From CAZMUQ01 sp964569845 (GTDB lineage Archaea > Thermoproteota > Bathyarchaeia > Hecatellales > Hecatellaceae), in contig CAZMUQ010000011.1 of assembly GCA_964569845.1 (NCBI GenBank), positions 1 through 32,438 on the forward strand: a DNA stretch of 32,438 bases. The letters run 5' to 3'. How positions within the stretch are numbered: position 1 is the first letter of the stretch; each line of letters starts with the position of its first letter. This document shows positions 1 to 8,408 of this stretch, piece after piece. Position numbers and translations under genes: made by a program. Below the pieces are notes generated by a model. The model made no database searches and was not told where the DNA came from. It saw only the letters and a program-made list of their open reading frames with translations.

Positions 1-1162
1 ATCTTGAAATTATTAGTCTTTGAACTTCTGATGTTCCTTGAGCTGGAATGTATGCTTTTGCATCTCTAAGATACCTTTCAACAGGATAATCTTCTGTAAC
101 TCCGTATCCTCCAAGAATATTCATAGCTACATCTGCAGCTTTAACAGCAGTTTCACATGCAAAAAGTTTAGCCATAGCTGTTTCTTTACTATGCCTTATA
201 GGGGAGCCTTTAGCCCCACAAAAACCTGCATCACAAAGCCATGCAGCTTTCCAAACAAGAAGCCTTGCAGCCTCAATTCTAGTAGCAATATCAGCTAAAG
301 CAAAACTTATAGCCTGATATTCAGATAAAGGTTTACCAAAAACTTTTCTTTCAGCAGCAAATTTTAAGGCACAATCTAATGCAGCTTTAGCAATACCAAC
401 ATTTCCAGCAGCTAACGATATTCGGCTATCATCAAGAGTCATTAAAGCTATCCTTATCCCAGAACCCTCCTCACCAATAAGATTCTCCTTTGGAATTCTA
501 CAATCCTTAAAAGCTATTTCCCATGCATGATGACCACGCACACCTATACAACGCTCAGGTCTTACAAGCGTAAAACCTGGAGTATCCTTTTCAACTATAA
601 ATGCACTTATCCCTCTAGAGCCTTTAGCAGGATCTGTTTTAGCAAAAACTATGATTATATCCGCAATATCAGCATAGCTTATCCAACGTTTCCTACCATT
701 TAAAACATACTCATCTCCAACCTTCTCAGCCCTAGTATTCATACCCCCAATAACATCTGAACCTGAACCCTCATCAGTTAAAGCATAAGCTGTAATCGCC
801 TTACCCTCAGCAATCCTTGTTAAATATTTTTTCTTCTGCTCCTCACTTCCAGCAACAATCAACGGGAATGTTCCAAGCAAACTTACCTCAATAAATGTTA
901 AAGCTGGTGTTAAAGCATAACCAACCTCCTCTGAAAGAAGAGTTGTTGAAACTCTGCTAAGCTCTAGGCCACCATACTGCTTAGGAATCCATATTGCTGG
1001 AATACTGTATGGAGGTTTACACATTTTCTCAATAAGCTCTCTAGGAATCCTTCTTTCCCTATCAGATTTATCAGCCCATGGAATTAGCTCCTCCCTAGCA
1101 AACTTCCTAATTTTTTCCAGCATCTCCTTCTGCTCAGCTGTTAAATCAAATGAAATAGGCAT
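1..1162 (-). CDS. Acyl-CoA dehydrogenase family protein, 3' end beyond window
   Basis: FAD-dependent acyl-CoA dehydrogenase fold, expected to act on a CoA thioester and pass electrons to ETF. From ATG at 1162 (AGGTG lies just upstream) 387 codons are open to the window edge; only the last few residues of a normal-length (about 390 aa) protein should be missing. Visible family signatures are the ALTDEGSGSD flavin/substrate segment (about residues 127-136), ERKVFGKPLSEYQ (271-283) and the C-terminal GTSEVQRLIISR (376-387). The residue before GTSEVQR, normally the catalytic Glu of short- and medium-chain enzymes, is Gln375. The alternative Glu position of isovaleryl-CoA and long-chain enzymes appears to be Ser246. 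It lies about 70 nt downstream of the propeller gene on the same strand, so it is probably last or near-last in an operon with the acyl-CoA synthetase. Family certain; substrate unknown, and a standard dehydrogenation is in doubt. Confidence 0.93.
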   Translation of the reverse strand, partial: MPISFDLTAEQKEMLEKIRKFAREELIPWADKSDRERRIPRELIEKMCKPPYSIPAIWIPKQYGGLELSRVSTTLLSEEVGYALTPALTFIEVSLLGTFPLIVAGSEEQKKKYLTRIAEGKAITAYALTDEGSGSDVIGGMNTRAEKVGDEYVLNGRKRWISYADIADIIIVFAKTDPAKGSRGISAFIVEKDTPGFTLVRPERCIGVRGHHAWEIAFKDCRIPKENLIGEEGSGIRIALMTLDDSRISLAAGNVGIAKAALDCALKFAAERKVFGKPLSEYQAISFALADIATRIEAARLLVWKAAWLCDAGFCGAKGSPIRHSKETAMAKLFACETAVKAADVAMNILGGYGVTEDYPVERYLRDAKAYIPAQGTSEVQRLIISR

Positions 1163-1230
1163 TTTTAAACACCTAAAAACTAAAGCTTATGAATAGTATT
1201 TCTATCTTTAGAAAAGATAAACCTTATGGA

Positions 1231-2337
1231 TTAACGTCTACCTGAAAACTTCCTAATTTTAAAGGTTTCCCGCTCCCTTAAAGATCTGGATAAGGTAAAA
1301 ACTAAAAGTATGAGGAAAGCTACTGTTAAGGCAATAATCCAGTAGATTGTAAGCTGAAGCTGAGACCTTAAACTTATGATTGAAGCATCAAGAAGAGATA
1401 ATTCCTTTTTTAGGGAGGATATTTGAGATTCAAGCTTACCTATTCTTTCCGAAATTCCTATTAGGGGATTAAATTTTATAGGTAATTTTGCAAGATAACC
1501 TGTATTCTCACGCATAGGGTCTCCAAAACCAACAAAATAGATGTTGTAACCTTTAGGATCAACAGTTAAACCGTAAACTCTACCTAAACCTGAAAGCATA
1601 ACATTTAAGGAAGCATTAACCTCTGAAAATTTAAGAAGATTTCCAGCTTTCACAGTTAAATATATGTTTCCACTAGAATCAACAGCAACACTATACGGAT
1701 ATGTAAGATTCTCCAGCAAAACTTTAATTTCCCCAGTTAAGCTGGAAATCTTCTTTAAAGTACCACCCATAAACTCCACAAAATATATGTTTCCATCAGA
1801 ATCAACAGCAACATTGTAGGGTACATTCAAATTTTTAGCAACAACCTCAATTTCCCCAGTTTGAAGATTAATCTTCTTTATAGTTCCATTGATACTTTTA
1901 ATTGTAAAATAAAGGTAACCTTTCCCATCTAAAGCTAAACCCCAAACACCAGTAACATTTTTAGCAACAACTTCAACATTCTTAAAATTCTTTAGAGAAA
2001 CCTTCCTTATTAAACCTAAGCTAGATTCAGCAAAATATAACCAGTTAGAATCAACAGCAACACCAGTAGGTGTTGTAAGATTTGAAAATATGTTTTTTAC
2101 TGTACCATTATTAAAGAGAATGCTAAGCCTACCTTTACCAATACCCCCATACTCAGTAAAATATATGTTTCCATCAGAATCAACAGCAACACCAACAGGA
2201 TGATTTAAACCTTTAAGTAAAGTAGTATACTTAGATTGAGCATAAGCAGCAGTAGGAGATGTTTGCAGAAAAGCTGGAAAGGTTACTAGGAGAAGAACAC
2301 ATAACACTAAAAATAGGTAAGTGGTGGTACACCTCAA
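1231..2337 (-). CDS. Secreted, membrane-anchored NHL/SMP-30-type beta-propeller
   Basis: 368 aa. The N-terminus is a hydrophobic signal segment (about residues 6-24, ending near AYAQS). It is followed by six repeats of the pattern G/N-L-x-x-P-x-G-V-A-V-D-x-x-G-N-I-Y-F, consistent with a six-bladed NHL or virginiamycin-B-lyase-like propeller. After the propeller come a short coiled coil (SERIGKLESQISSLKKEL) and one transmembrane helix (about 332-352) with a basic cytoplasmic tail. The propeller should therefore sit outside the membrane on a stalk. The start is a TTG that overlaps the TGA of the upstream synthetase gene by 4 bases (TTGA), implying translational coupling. Ligand or enzymatic activity cannot be read from the sequence; many such propellers are binding scaffolds. 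The operon position suggests a link to the acyl-CoA genes, but that is inference. Confidence 0.8.
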   Translation of the reverse strand: MRCTTTYLFLVLCVLLLVTFPAFLQTSPTAAYAQSKYTTLLKGLNHPVGVAVDSDGNIYFTEYGGIGKGRLSILFNNGTVKNIFSNLTTPTGVAVDSNWLYFAESSLGLIRKVSLKNFKNVEVVAKNVTGVWGLALDGKGYLYFTIKSINGTIKKINLQTGEIEVVAKNLNVPYNVAVDSDGNIYFVEFMGGTLKKISSLTGEIKVLLENLTYPYSVAVDSSGNIYLTVKAGNLLKFSEVNASLNVMLSGLGRVYGLTVDPKGYNIYFVGFGDPMRENTGYLAKLPIKFNPLIGISERIGKLESQISSLKKELSLLDASIISLRSQLQLTIYWIIALTVAFLILLVFTLSRSLRERETFKIRKFSGRR

Positions 2338-3836
2338 TTAGCTTCACTACCCAACTTTTCCTTATCCTTAACATTTTTAAGCTTATCAAGATAAAGCTTA
2401 TAGCTTGCTGTTTTAGCAAAAACTTTTGCAGCTCTTTCAGGTGTAGGATAAACTAGGATACCATTAGATTCTAGAATGTTTATTGATGGAGTATTTGAAG
2501 CTAAAGTAGCAACATAAACAGGTTTACCTGTTTCCTTGATGAGGCTTAAAAGTTTTCTAGCTATTTCACATTCAGCATCAACAAGTTTATCAAGTATAGA
2601 TAAGTTTAGCTTCCCAGCATACGGAGAATTCTTAAATTTTTCAAGAGTATTTTGCGCCCAACCAAAACCAAGATAAATCACTCCATCAACATTTTCATCC
2701 CTTATAACTTCTTCAACACACCTAAATTGAGCAATAGGGTTAGCAACCGCAACAGTATCAACAGGGTTAGATTTACTCCAGTAGCTTGGTAGAAGCTTAT
2801 TTATTCTTTCTACAGTTTCTCTACTAAGAGGAGTAACATGTAAACCAAGCTTAGCACACGTATCTGCACAAACAACACCCCAACCTCCACCACCAGTAAC
2901 TATTCCAACTCTTTTACCTTTAGGTAAAGGCTGATTTGCAAGAGCTACAGCTGTATCAAAAAGCTCCTCAACGTCATAAACTCTAATAACACCTGTTTGC
3001 TTAAAAAGTGCATCAACAATTTCATCTTTAGTTGCCATAGCCCCAACATGAGACCTCGCTGCTTTTGCTCCAGCTTCTGTTGCACCTGTCTTAAGTATAA
3101 CTATAGGCTTTTTCCTTGTAATCTCCTTAGCTAACTTTGGAAATCTTGAGTTAGGCTTAAAACCTTCAATATACGCTATAATAACTTTGGTTTCAGGATC
3201 ATAACCAAAATATTCTATAAAATCTTCACAGGTAAGGTCAGCCTCATTACCACTACTAACAAACTTGTTAAATCCTACTCCTCTCATAAAACCCCACATA
3301 ACCATATTTGTGCCAAGATTTCCGCTCTGGGAAACAAAAGATATTTTACCTTTAAAGGCTGAAAAGTCTGAGAGGAGAGCAGGCATTAAAATGTTAAGAT
3401 TTATTGACGTGTTAAATATGCCCATACAATTTGGACCCACAACCCTTATTCCCCCCCTTCTAGCAATACTAATAACCTCATCCTCAAACTTTTTACCTTC
3501 ATCCCCTGTCTCCCCAAAACCTGCTGAAATAACTACGCAAGCTTTAACATTCTTCTCAACACAATCCTCCATAACTGATGGAACCTGCGACGCTGGGACA
3601 ACAATTGATGTTAAATCTACATCCACAGGAATATCTTTGACGCTTTTGTAGGCTTTAAACCCTAAAACCTTGTCTACCCTCCTATTTACAGGATAAATTT
3701 CTCCCTTAAATCCTCCACAAATTAGGTTAAGGAATATATTAAAACCCCATTTTCCAGCAGTTTCAGTTGCACCTACAACAGCAACAGATTTAGGGTAGAA
3801 GAGGGGTTTAAGCTCCTCGTATATCACCTTCCCCAT
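2334..3836 (-). CDS. ADP-forming acyl-CoA synthetase, alpha (CoA-binding) subunit
   Basis: 500 aa. This family converts acyl-CoA + ADP + Pi to free acid + CoA + ATP, the archaeal route for recovering ATP from acetyl- or acyl-CoA. The N-terminal Rossmann CoA-binding domain starts at YPKSVAVVGATETAGKWG (14-31). The ligase domains follow with GPNCMGIFN (134-142) and SQSGNLGTNMV (169-179). The expected phosphohistidine is His263 in AARSHVGAMA. Length matches a separate alpha subunit; the ATP-grasp beta subunit is neither fused nor nearby, so it must be encoded elsewhere. ATG at 3836 is preceded by a strong GGGGAGG and, further up, a TATA-like element. It heads the minus-strand operon with the propeller and acyl-CoA dehydrogenase. 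Which acyl-CoA it uses is not visible. Confidence 0.9.
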   Translation of the reverse strand: MGKVIYEELKPLFYPKSVAVVGATETAGKWGFNIFLNLICGGFKGEIYPVNRRVDKVLGFKAYKSVKDIPVDVDLTSIVVPASQVPSVMEDCVEKNVKACVVISAGFGETGDEGKKFEDEVISIARRGGIRVVGPNCMGIFNTSINLNILMPALLSDFSAFKGKISFVSQSGNLGTNMVMWGFMRGVGFNKFVSSGNEADLTCEDFIEYFGYDPETKVIIAYIEGFKPNSRFPKLAKEITRKKPIVILKTGATEAGAKAARSHVGAMATKDEIVDALFKQTGVIRVYDVEELFDTAVALANQPLPKGKRVGIVTGGGGWGVVCADTCAKLGLHVTPLSRETVERINKLLPSYWSKSNPVDTVAVANPIAQFRCVEEVIRDENVDGVIYLGFGWAQNTLEKFKNSPYAGKLNLSILDKLVDAECEIARKLLSLIKETGKPVYVATLASNTPSINILESNGILVYPTPERAAKVFAKTASYKLYLDKLKNVKDKEKLGSEAN

Positions 3837-3861
3837 AATTAAGCCTCCCCAACCAAACTAA

Positions 3862-3878
3862 CCTTATTTATAAAGGTT
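3862..3878 (-). promoter_or_regulatory. TATA-like element of the acyl-CoA synthetase operon
   Basis: On the minus strand the sequence CCTTTATAAATAAGG lies 26-40 nt upstream of the ATG at 3836 and is nearly palindromic. It fits an archaeal TATA box with a short leader that still contains the GGGGAGG ribosome-binding site. No experimental start site is known. Confidence 0.45.
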
Positions 3879-3940
3879 ATGCCGCAACTAAACCACGGCG
3901 GTATCAGTAGGTTTTAATAAAGTGTAAAAATCTATTTAAC

Positions 3941-3948
3941 TTTTATAT
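3941..3948 (+). promoter_or_regulatory. TATA box of the HAD phosphatase gene
   Basis: TTTTATAT is centred about 26 nt before the ATG at 3971, the archaeal TATA-to-start distance. This predicts a leaderless mRNA, and no Shine-Dalgarno sequence is visible in front of the gene. Confidence 0.5.
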
Positions 3949-3970
3949 CGGCAAACAGACTACACGGTTG

Positions 3971-4627
3971 ATGTTGATGGTTAAAATAGTTTCATTTGAT
4001 TTGGAAGGAACACTTGTAGATATGACTTTTAGTGATAAAGTTTGGAATGAGGGGATACCCGCACTTTATGCTCAAAAAACTGGTTTAAAATTTGAAGAAG
4101 CAAAAAGAATTGTTTTAAACGAATATATGAAGGTTGGAGAAGAACGTATTGAATGGTATGATATAAGATACTGGTTTAACAAATTTGGACTTTCAGATAT
4201 AGAAGGCTTATTTAATAGGTATAGGGATAAAGTGTACATTTACCCTGAAGTTAAAAATGTTTTAGATTTTTTAAGTAGAAAATTTACCCTAATTTTAACT
4301 TCAAACTCCGCTAAAGAATTCATAGAATTTTTAACTAAAGAAATTAGAGAATACTTTAAGCATATCTTTTCAGCAACCTCAGATTTTAAGATTACAAAGA
4401 AAAAACCTGAATTTTATAGAAAAATTTGTGAAATTTTGAATGTTGAACCTTGGGAGATTGCCCATATTGGAGATAGATGGATAGATGATTTTGAAGTCCC
4501 AAGAAAAATTGGGATTAAAGCATATTTTCTTGATCGATTTGGAAAAGCTAGCAGCCTAAACAAATTTTCTATTGTTAAAGATTTAAGTGAGTTTGTAAGT
4601 AAAATTTTAAAGGGTGAATATGAGTAA
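3971..4627 (+). CDS. HAD-superfamily phosphatase
   Basis: About 218 aa, cytoplasmic, phosphoglycolate-phosphatase-like layout. Motif I is FDLEGTLVD near the N-terminus. The nucleophile Asp is present, but the second acidic position is Glu instead of the usual Asp, as in some HAD branches such as enolase-phosphatase. Motif II is LTSNS, motif III is the Lys of KITKKKPEFY, and motif IV is HIGDRWIDDFEVPRKIG with the metal-binding Asp residues. A helical cap lies between motifs I and II. The start is a run TTG ATG TTG ATG; ATG 3971 fits a leaderless transcript. The gene overlaps the start of the L13e gene by 8 bases. Substrate unknown. Confidence 0.85.
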   Translation: MLMVKIVSFDLEGTLVDMTFSDKVWNEGIPALYAQKTGLKFEEAKRIVLNEYMKVGEERIEWYDIRYWFNKFGLSDIEGLFNRYRDKVYIYPEVKNVLDFLSRKFTLILTSNSAKEFIEFLTKEIREYFKHIFSATSDFKITKKKPEFYRKICEILNVEPWEIAHIGDRWIDDFEVPRKIGIKAYFLDRFGKASSLNKFSIVKDLSEFVSKILKGEYE

Positions 4628-4847
4628 GGCTGAGGCACCCAAACCTATAGTTAGTAGGCGTATAGGAGCCTCTTTTAAAACTAGAATTGGAAGAGGATTT
4701 TCCATTGAAGAGTTAAGAGAAGTAGGATTATCTGTAACTGAAGCAAGAAAACTTGGAATTTATGTTGATGAAAGAAGAAAATCAAAGCATCTGGAAAATG
4801 TTGAAGCCTTAAAAAGCTGGCTTAAAAATACTACAAAAAAGGCTTAA
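4620..4847 (+). CDS. rpl13e: Large-subunit ribosomal protein L13e
   Basis: 75 aa. Begins MSKAEAPKPIVSRR and contains the family segment RIGRGFSIEELREVGLSVTEARKLGIYVDERRKSKHLENVEALK, with strongly basic character. L13e is a 50S component confined to eukaryotes and part of the Archaea, mainly the TACK lineages, which makes it a useful lineage marker. ATG 4620 is preferred over a GTG two codons upstream because AAAGGGTG is then correctly spaced. Its start lies inside the end of the HAD gene, so the two are probably co-transcribed. Confidence 0.9.
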   Translation: MSKAEAPKPIVSRRIGASFKTRIGRGFSIEELREVGLSVTEARKLGIYVDERRKSKHLENVEALKSWLKNTTKKA

Positions 4848-4855
4848 AAAATTGT

Positions 4856-5680
4856 TTAATAGCTTTCCATGTCATCCAACTTATGGTGTTCATAAATACT
4901 TTTAAGCTTATGTCTAACAATAGTATGTTCAAGCTCATTTTCAAGTATTGTAAAAAGTTCTTTAAGACATTTCAAAAATTGAGGTTGAGATCTTCTTCTA
5001 GGCCTTTTAAGGTTTACATGGTATACATGTTTAACTTTTGCAGGTTTTCTTGTTAAAATTATAATTCTATCACCCATTTCTAAAGCTTCAGCAAGATTAT
5101 GGGTTACAAGGATAAAACTCTTATCGTAATCTTCCCATAACTCTAAAACTTCACTTCTCAATATTTGAGCTGTATATTCATCTATAGCACTAAAAGCTTC
5201 ATCCATCAAAACAATATCAGGATCAACTGCTAAAGCTCTAGCAATAGCAACTCTTTGCCTCATTCCACCTGAAAGATCTTTAGGATAAGCATTCTCATAA
5301 CCTTTTAAACCCATAAGATTTACAAGCTCCTCAGCAATTTTTCTACGCACAGTTTTAGGTACACCTTGAGTTTCTAAGCCAAACTCAATATTTTGAATAA
5401 CAGTTCTCCACGGGAAAAGTGCAAAGTTCTGAAAAACCATGCTAATTTTGGGGTGAGGAGATAAAACAGGTTCACCGTAAAGTCTAACTTCACCCTCAGA
5501 TGGTCTTTCAAGTCCAGCTAGTATCTTTAGCAATGTTGATTTTCCACAACCACTTGGCCCAACAATGCATAAGAACTCCTTTTTCTTTACGTCAAAAGAA
5601 ATTTTTTCAAGGGTTGGAGAATGCTTACCATTAAATGTTTTATGGTATTTTGCTACATTTCTAGCTTCAAGAATTCTCAT
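4856..5680 (-). CDS. ABC transporter ATPase, nitrate/sulfonate/taurine type
   Basis: 274 aa. It powers import through the adjacent permease. Walker A is GPSGCGKST (41-49), a Q-loop lies at about 84 (MVFQNF), the ABC signature is LSGGMRQR (136-143), Walker B is VLMDEA (157-162) and the switch His lies in LVTHN. It is closest in appearance to the SsuB/TauB/NrtD group. A basic extension follows the core domain (KRPRRRSQPQF and onwards, about 50 residues). Its ATG shares one base with the permease stop (TAATG), so the two are translationally coupled. No periplasmic-type binding protein is encoded nearby, so the substrate cannot be inferred. Confidence 0.9.
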   Translation of the reverse strand: MRILEARNVAKYHKTFNGKHSPTLEKISFDVKKKEFLCIVGPSGCGKSTLLKILAGLERPSEGEVRLYGEPVLSPHPKISMVFQNFALFPWRTVIQNIEFGLETQGVPKTVRRKIAEELVNLMGLKGYENAYPKDLSGGMRQRVAIARALAVDPDIVLMDEAFSAIDEYTAQILRSEVLELWEDYDKSFILVTHNLAEALEMGDRIIILTRKPAKVKHVYHVNLKRPRRRSQPQFLKCLKELFTILENELEHTIVRHKLKSIYEHHKLDDMESY

Positions 5681-6510
5681 TAATCATGCCACCTCTTAAC
5701 TCTACTTTCTATAACTTGGAAAACAAGTCTATCAACCAGTATAACCACAATACCAACCATGAAAATGCCTGCAAAAGCCTGGGTAAGTGAACCTTCTCCA
5801 ACTGCAAGATTTATAAGAAAACCTACACCATGAATTCTTGCTATAACTTCAACAGCTAAAATTACCTCCCATAAAAATTCGTATGCAAGTCTAACTCCTG
5901 TTATAAATTGGGGAAGAATTGCTGGAAAAATAAGCTTTGTAAAAAGTTTTAATCCTCCAGCATTAAACACAAATGCAACATGAAAATAGTCTGAAGGTAT
6001 ATGTTTTACACCCTCCCTTAACGTGAAAAATAATGGGAAAAAAGCTACCATTACGGCTATTAACAGGGCTGTTGCTGTACCTTTTCCAAACCAGTAGATG
6101 AAGAAAGGCATCAAGGCAACATCAGGTAAAGCACCAACAACCATCATTAAAGGTGTAACAGAACTATCAATCCTAGTCTTTAAACCTGTTACTATTGCAA
6201 GTGGGAGAGCAAGCAGGATAGCAACAACAATTCCCATGGTAATAGTTAAAAGACTTTCAAAAAGGCTGATTGTAAACTCTGGCTTTACCAGAAGATTTAA
6301 CAAGAGTACAGATAAAATTTGAGAAGGTGCTGGTAAAACTTCTGGTGAAATTATGTTTAATCTTAAGGAAAACTCCCAGAAAAGAAGCATCAAGCTTAAA
6401 GGTATAAGAAATGAAAGATTTTCAAACCGGACGGAAAAAATGCTACTAAGAGCTAAAGCCTTCTTACCTGCTTTCAAAGTTGTCTTTCTAACACTTCCCA
6501 CAGAAGCCAC
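5680..6510 (-). CDS. ABC transporter permease, nitrate/sulfonate/taurine type
   Basis: 276 aa with about six predicted membrane helices. The cytoplasmic coupling segment is FPLFFTLREGVKHIPSDYFHVAFVFNAGGLKLFTKLIFPAILPQFITGVRLAYEFLWEV, containing the EAA-like motif seen in SsuC/TauC permeases. The start is GTG 6510 with GGTG seven bases upstream; a second in-frame GTG lies three codons later. It is first in a two-gene operon with the ATPase. The missing solute-binding protein is either elsewhere or the system is incomplete. Confidence 0.9.
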   Translation of the reverse strand: MASVGSVRKTTLKAGKKALALSSIFSVRFENLSFLIPLSLMLLFWEFSLRLNIISPEVLPAPSQILSVLLLNLLVKPEFTISLFESLLTITMGIVVAILLALPLAIVTGLKTRIDSSVTPLMMVVGALPDVALMPFFIYWFGKGTATALLIAVMVAFFPLFFTLREGVKHIPSDYFHVAFVFNAGGLKLFTKLIFPAILPQFITGVRLAYEFLWEVILAVEVIARIHGVGFLINLAVGEGSLTQAFAGIFMVGIVVILVDRLVFQVIESRVKRWHD

Positions 6511-6777
6511 AGTAAAACACCAAAAACTGGGTTAACAGAATAACAGATAAAACTTTAAACAAGAAGCAAATGATAAAGTAAAGATTTGCTTTTCAAGCTT
6601 TAACATTAAAATTTAAGCAGGTTAAATCAAAAACTTGTTAAAAATTTTGGTAGTGGAAGGGCTAATTAAAAAAGCTTTTAATAAAGTTCTAGGATTGCTA
6701 CTCATTCAATTTGGCACCTTAGAATGACAGGTGAAGTTAAATACTATAATAAAAGTTTAGGTTGTTGGTGAGGTAGA

Positions 6778-7095
6778 ATGGTAAATCGGAAAGAAGATGA
6801 CAAAAATAGAGCGCAAGTACCATTAAAAGTAAAGTATTCAGAAGATTTTAAGAGAATTTATGCTACTGGAGCTATTGGAGGTTTCCATAGGTACGATTTG
6901 AGAATAGCATTTTTTACTGATTACCTAGTTTACGGAGAAAATCTTTCTGATAAACCTTCTGCTGTAAGAGAGATAAAAGTAGAAGTTATTTTAAGCCCTC
7001 TAGCTGCAGTAGAACTTAAAAAGTGGCTTGATATGCAAATCCAAAACATTGAAAAAATGGAAAGTGTAAAAAGTAAGTCTCCAACTGTTGTTTAG
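6778..7095 (+). CDS. Small conserved protein resembling DUF3467
   Basis: 105 aa, no membrane segment. The central pattern IYATGAIGGFHRYDLRIAFFTD followed by REIKVEVILSPLAAVELKKWLDMQIQNIE matches the DUF3467 layout as I know it: a GG-x-YD-x-R-x-F strand followed by a V-x-V-x-x-SP-x-x-A helix start. That family has no assigned function. The ATG is preceded by GAGGT at good spacing. A 267-bp AT-rich divergent region separates it from the ABC permease gene. The family call is by pattern memory, not search. Confidence 0.6.
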   Translation: MVNRKEDDKNRAQVPLKVKYSEDFKRIYATGAIGGFHRYDLRIAFFTDYLVYGENLSDKPSAVREIKVEVILSPLAAVELKKWLDMQIQNIEKMESVKSKSPTVV

Positions 7096-7165
7096 CTTTA
7101 AAAATAGAAAAATTTAAAAATGTGTCTCCTAATCTAAACTTATTAGCACTAGGTACAGGTGTTAA

Positions 7166-7606
7166 TTGTTAACTTTAAAATTTTGTGTGAATAATAGGTT
7201 GAGTAAGAAAGTTATCCTTGATTCAAACTTTCTTCTTCTACCACTTAACCTTAAAATAGATATCTTCAGAGAAGTGGAGAAACTTTTAGCTGCAAAAGTT
7301 GAGTTTATATTAGTACCAGAAGTTTTAAATGAAATTGAAAAGTTGATTAAAAGCGGGAAACCATCTATAAGTAGAAAAGCTAAACTTGCACTTCAACTTG
7401 CCAATAATAGATGCGTAAAGATGAATCTTGAGGAAAAACCTTTAAAGGTTGAGGTTGATGATTACATTGCTAATCTAGCTGAAAAATACGGTTATATTGT
7501 TGCTACAGCAGATATGAAACTTAAGAAGAAGCTTAGGGATAGGGGTATTCCTGTTATATACCCTAGAAAGGGAAAATATCTTGCTTTAGAGGGGTATGTA
7601 GGCTAA
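7166..7606 (+). CDS. PIN-domain ribonuclease, FCF1/UTP24-like (COG1412 type)
   Basis: 146 aa. PIN fold with the acidic active-site residues in VILDSNFLLLPL (first Asp), VPEVLNEIEKL (Glu) and VDDYIANLAEKYGYIVATADMKLKKKLRDRGIPVI (distal Asp residues). Archaeal proteins of this type are related to Fcf1/Utp24, which cleave pre-18S rRNA, and commonly sit next to rpo7 and spt4, as here. TTG 7166 is chosen because AGGTG lies five bases before it. A second in-frame TTG at 7199 (giving MSKKVILDSN) would better match the usual short N-terminus but has no spaced ribosome-binding site. Stop and rpo7 start are directly abutting. Confidence 0.85.
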   Translation: MLTLKFCVNNRLSKKVILDSNFLLLPLNLKIDIFREVEKLLAAKVEFILVPEVLNEIEKLIKSGKPSISRKAKLALQLANNRCVKMNLEEKPLKVEVDDYIANLAEKYGYIVATADMKLKKKLRDRGIPVIYPRKGKYLALEGYVG

Positions 7607-8215
7607 ATGTTTGAAATTGTTAAATGTCAAGATGTTGTTAGAGTTCCACCTGAAAAGTTTAATCATGACCTTAAGGTTGTTGCATTAGAGGAACTTAGTA
7701 AGAAGTATGAGGGAACATTAAATGCTGACCTAGGTTATATAGTGGCTATTTTAGATGTTAATGTTTCACCTTCAGGAAAAATCTTACCTGGTGATGGAGC
7801 AACCTATCATCAAGCAGAATTTACACTTCTAACATACAAGCCTGAACTTCAAGAAGTTGTTGAAGGTGAAGTTGTGGAGATAGGAGATTTTGGTTCATTT
7901 ATAAGGGTAGGCCCTGTTGAAGCCTTACTTCACATATCTCAAATTCTTGACGATTATATTGTTTTTGATGGGAAAAAAGGTATCTTGCTTGGAAAAGAAA
8001 CACAACGTAAACTATCAACAGGTGATAAGGTTAGGGTAAGAATTACTGCTGTAAGTATGGGTAAAGGAGGCTTAGGTGGAAAAATTGGTGTAACAATGAG
8101 GCAACCATTCTTAGGTAAACTTGAATGGATAGAAGAGGATGTAAAAAAACTTAGAGAACCAGCACCAAAACCTGAAAAAAAGAAAGCAGTAAAAATGGAG
8201 GCTAAGAAAAAGTGA
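7607..8215 (+). CDS. rpo7: DNA-directed RNA polymerase subunit Rpo7 (RpoE')
   Basis: 202 aa. The N-terminal domain (1-80) begins MFEIVKCQDVVRVPPEKF and contains the conserved YEGTLNADLGYIVAILDV. An S1/OB RNA-binding domain follows (about 84-170, VVEGEVVEIGDFGSFIRVGPVEALLHISQI). The Lys-rich tail is longer than the core needs. With Rpo4 it forms the RNA polymerase stalk that binds emerging RNA. The gene follows the PIN gene without a gap and overlaps spt4 by four bases (GTGA). Confidence 0.96.
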   Translation: MFEIVKCQDVVRVPPEKFNHDLKVVALEELSKKYEGTLNADLGYIVAILDVNVSPSGKILPGDGATYHQAEFTLLTYKPELQEVVEGEVVEIGDFGSFIRVGPVEALLHISQILDDYIVFDGKKGILLGKETQRKLSTGDKVRVRITAVSMGKGGLGGKIGVTMRQPFLGKLEWIEEDVKKLREPAPKPEKKKAVKMEAKKK

Positions 8216-8397
8216 GAGAAAAAGCATGTTTAAACTGCCACATGATTGTTTATGGAAATGTATGCCCAAACTGTAAAAGTACATCTTTAACAGAAAACTT
8301 TTCAGGACTCTTAATAGTTTTAGATCCAGAAAAATCTGAGCTAGCTAAAAAAATCGGGATAACAAAACCAGGCAAATACGCTTTAAAAGTCACATAA
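8212..8397 (+). CDS. spt4: Transcription elongation factor Spt4 (RpoE'')
   Basis: 61 aa, GTG start inside the rpo7 end. Zinc site C6-x2-C9 and C18-x2-C21 (KACLNCHMIVYGNVCPNC), followed by the SGLLIVLDPEKSELAKKIGI strand/helix typical of archaeal Spt4. It pairs with the Spt5 NGN domain to raise RNA polymerase processivity. Last gene of the PIN-rpo7-spt4 operon and convergent with mptG, with only 11 bases between. Confidence 0.95.
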   Translation: MREKACLNCHMIVYGNVCPNCKSTSLTENFSGLLIVLDPEKSELAKKIGITKPGKYALKVT

Positions 8398-8408
8398 AAC
8401 TCTTTTGC

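Noticed and set aside
38..298. 86-codon plus-strand open frame
   Set aside because: Antisense to the acyl-CoA dehydrogenase, whose frame is open and clearly conserved.
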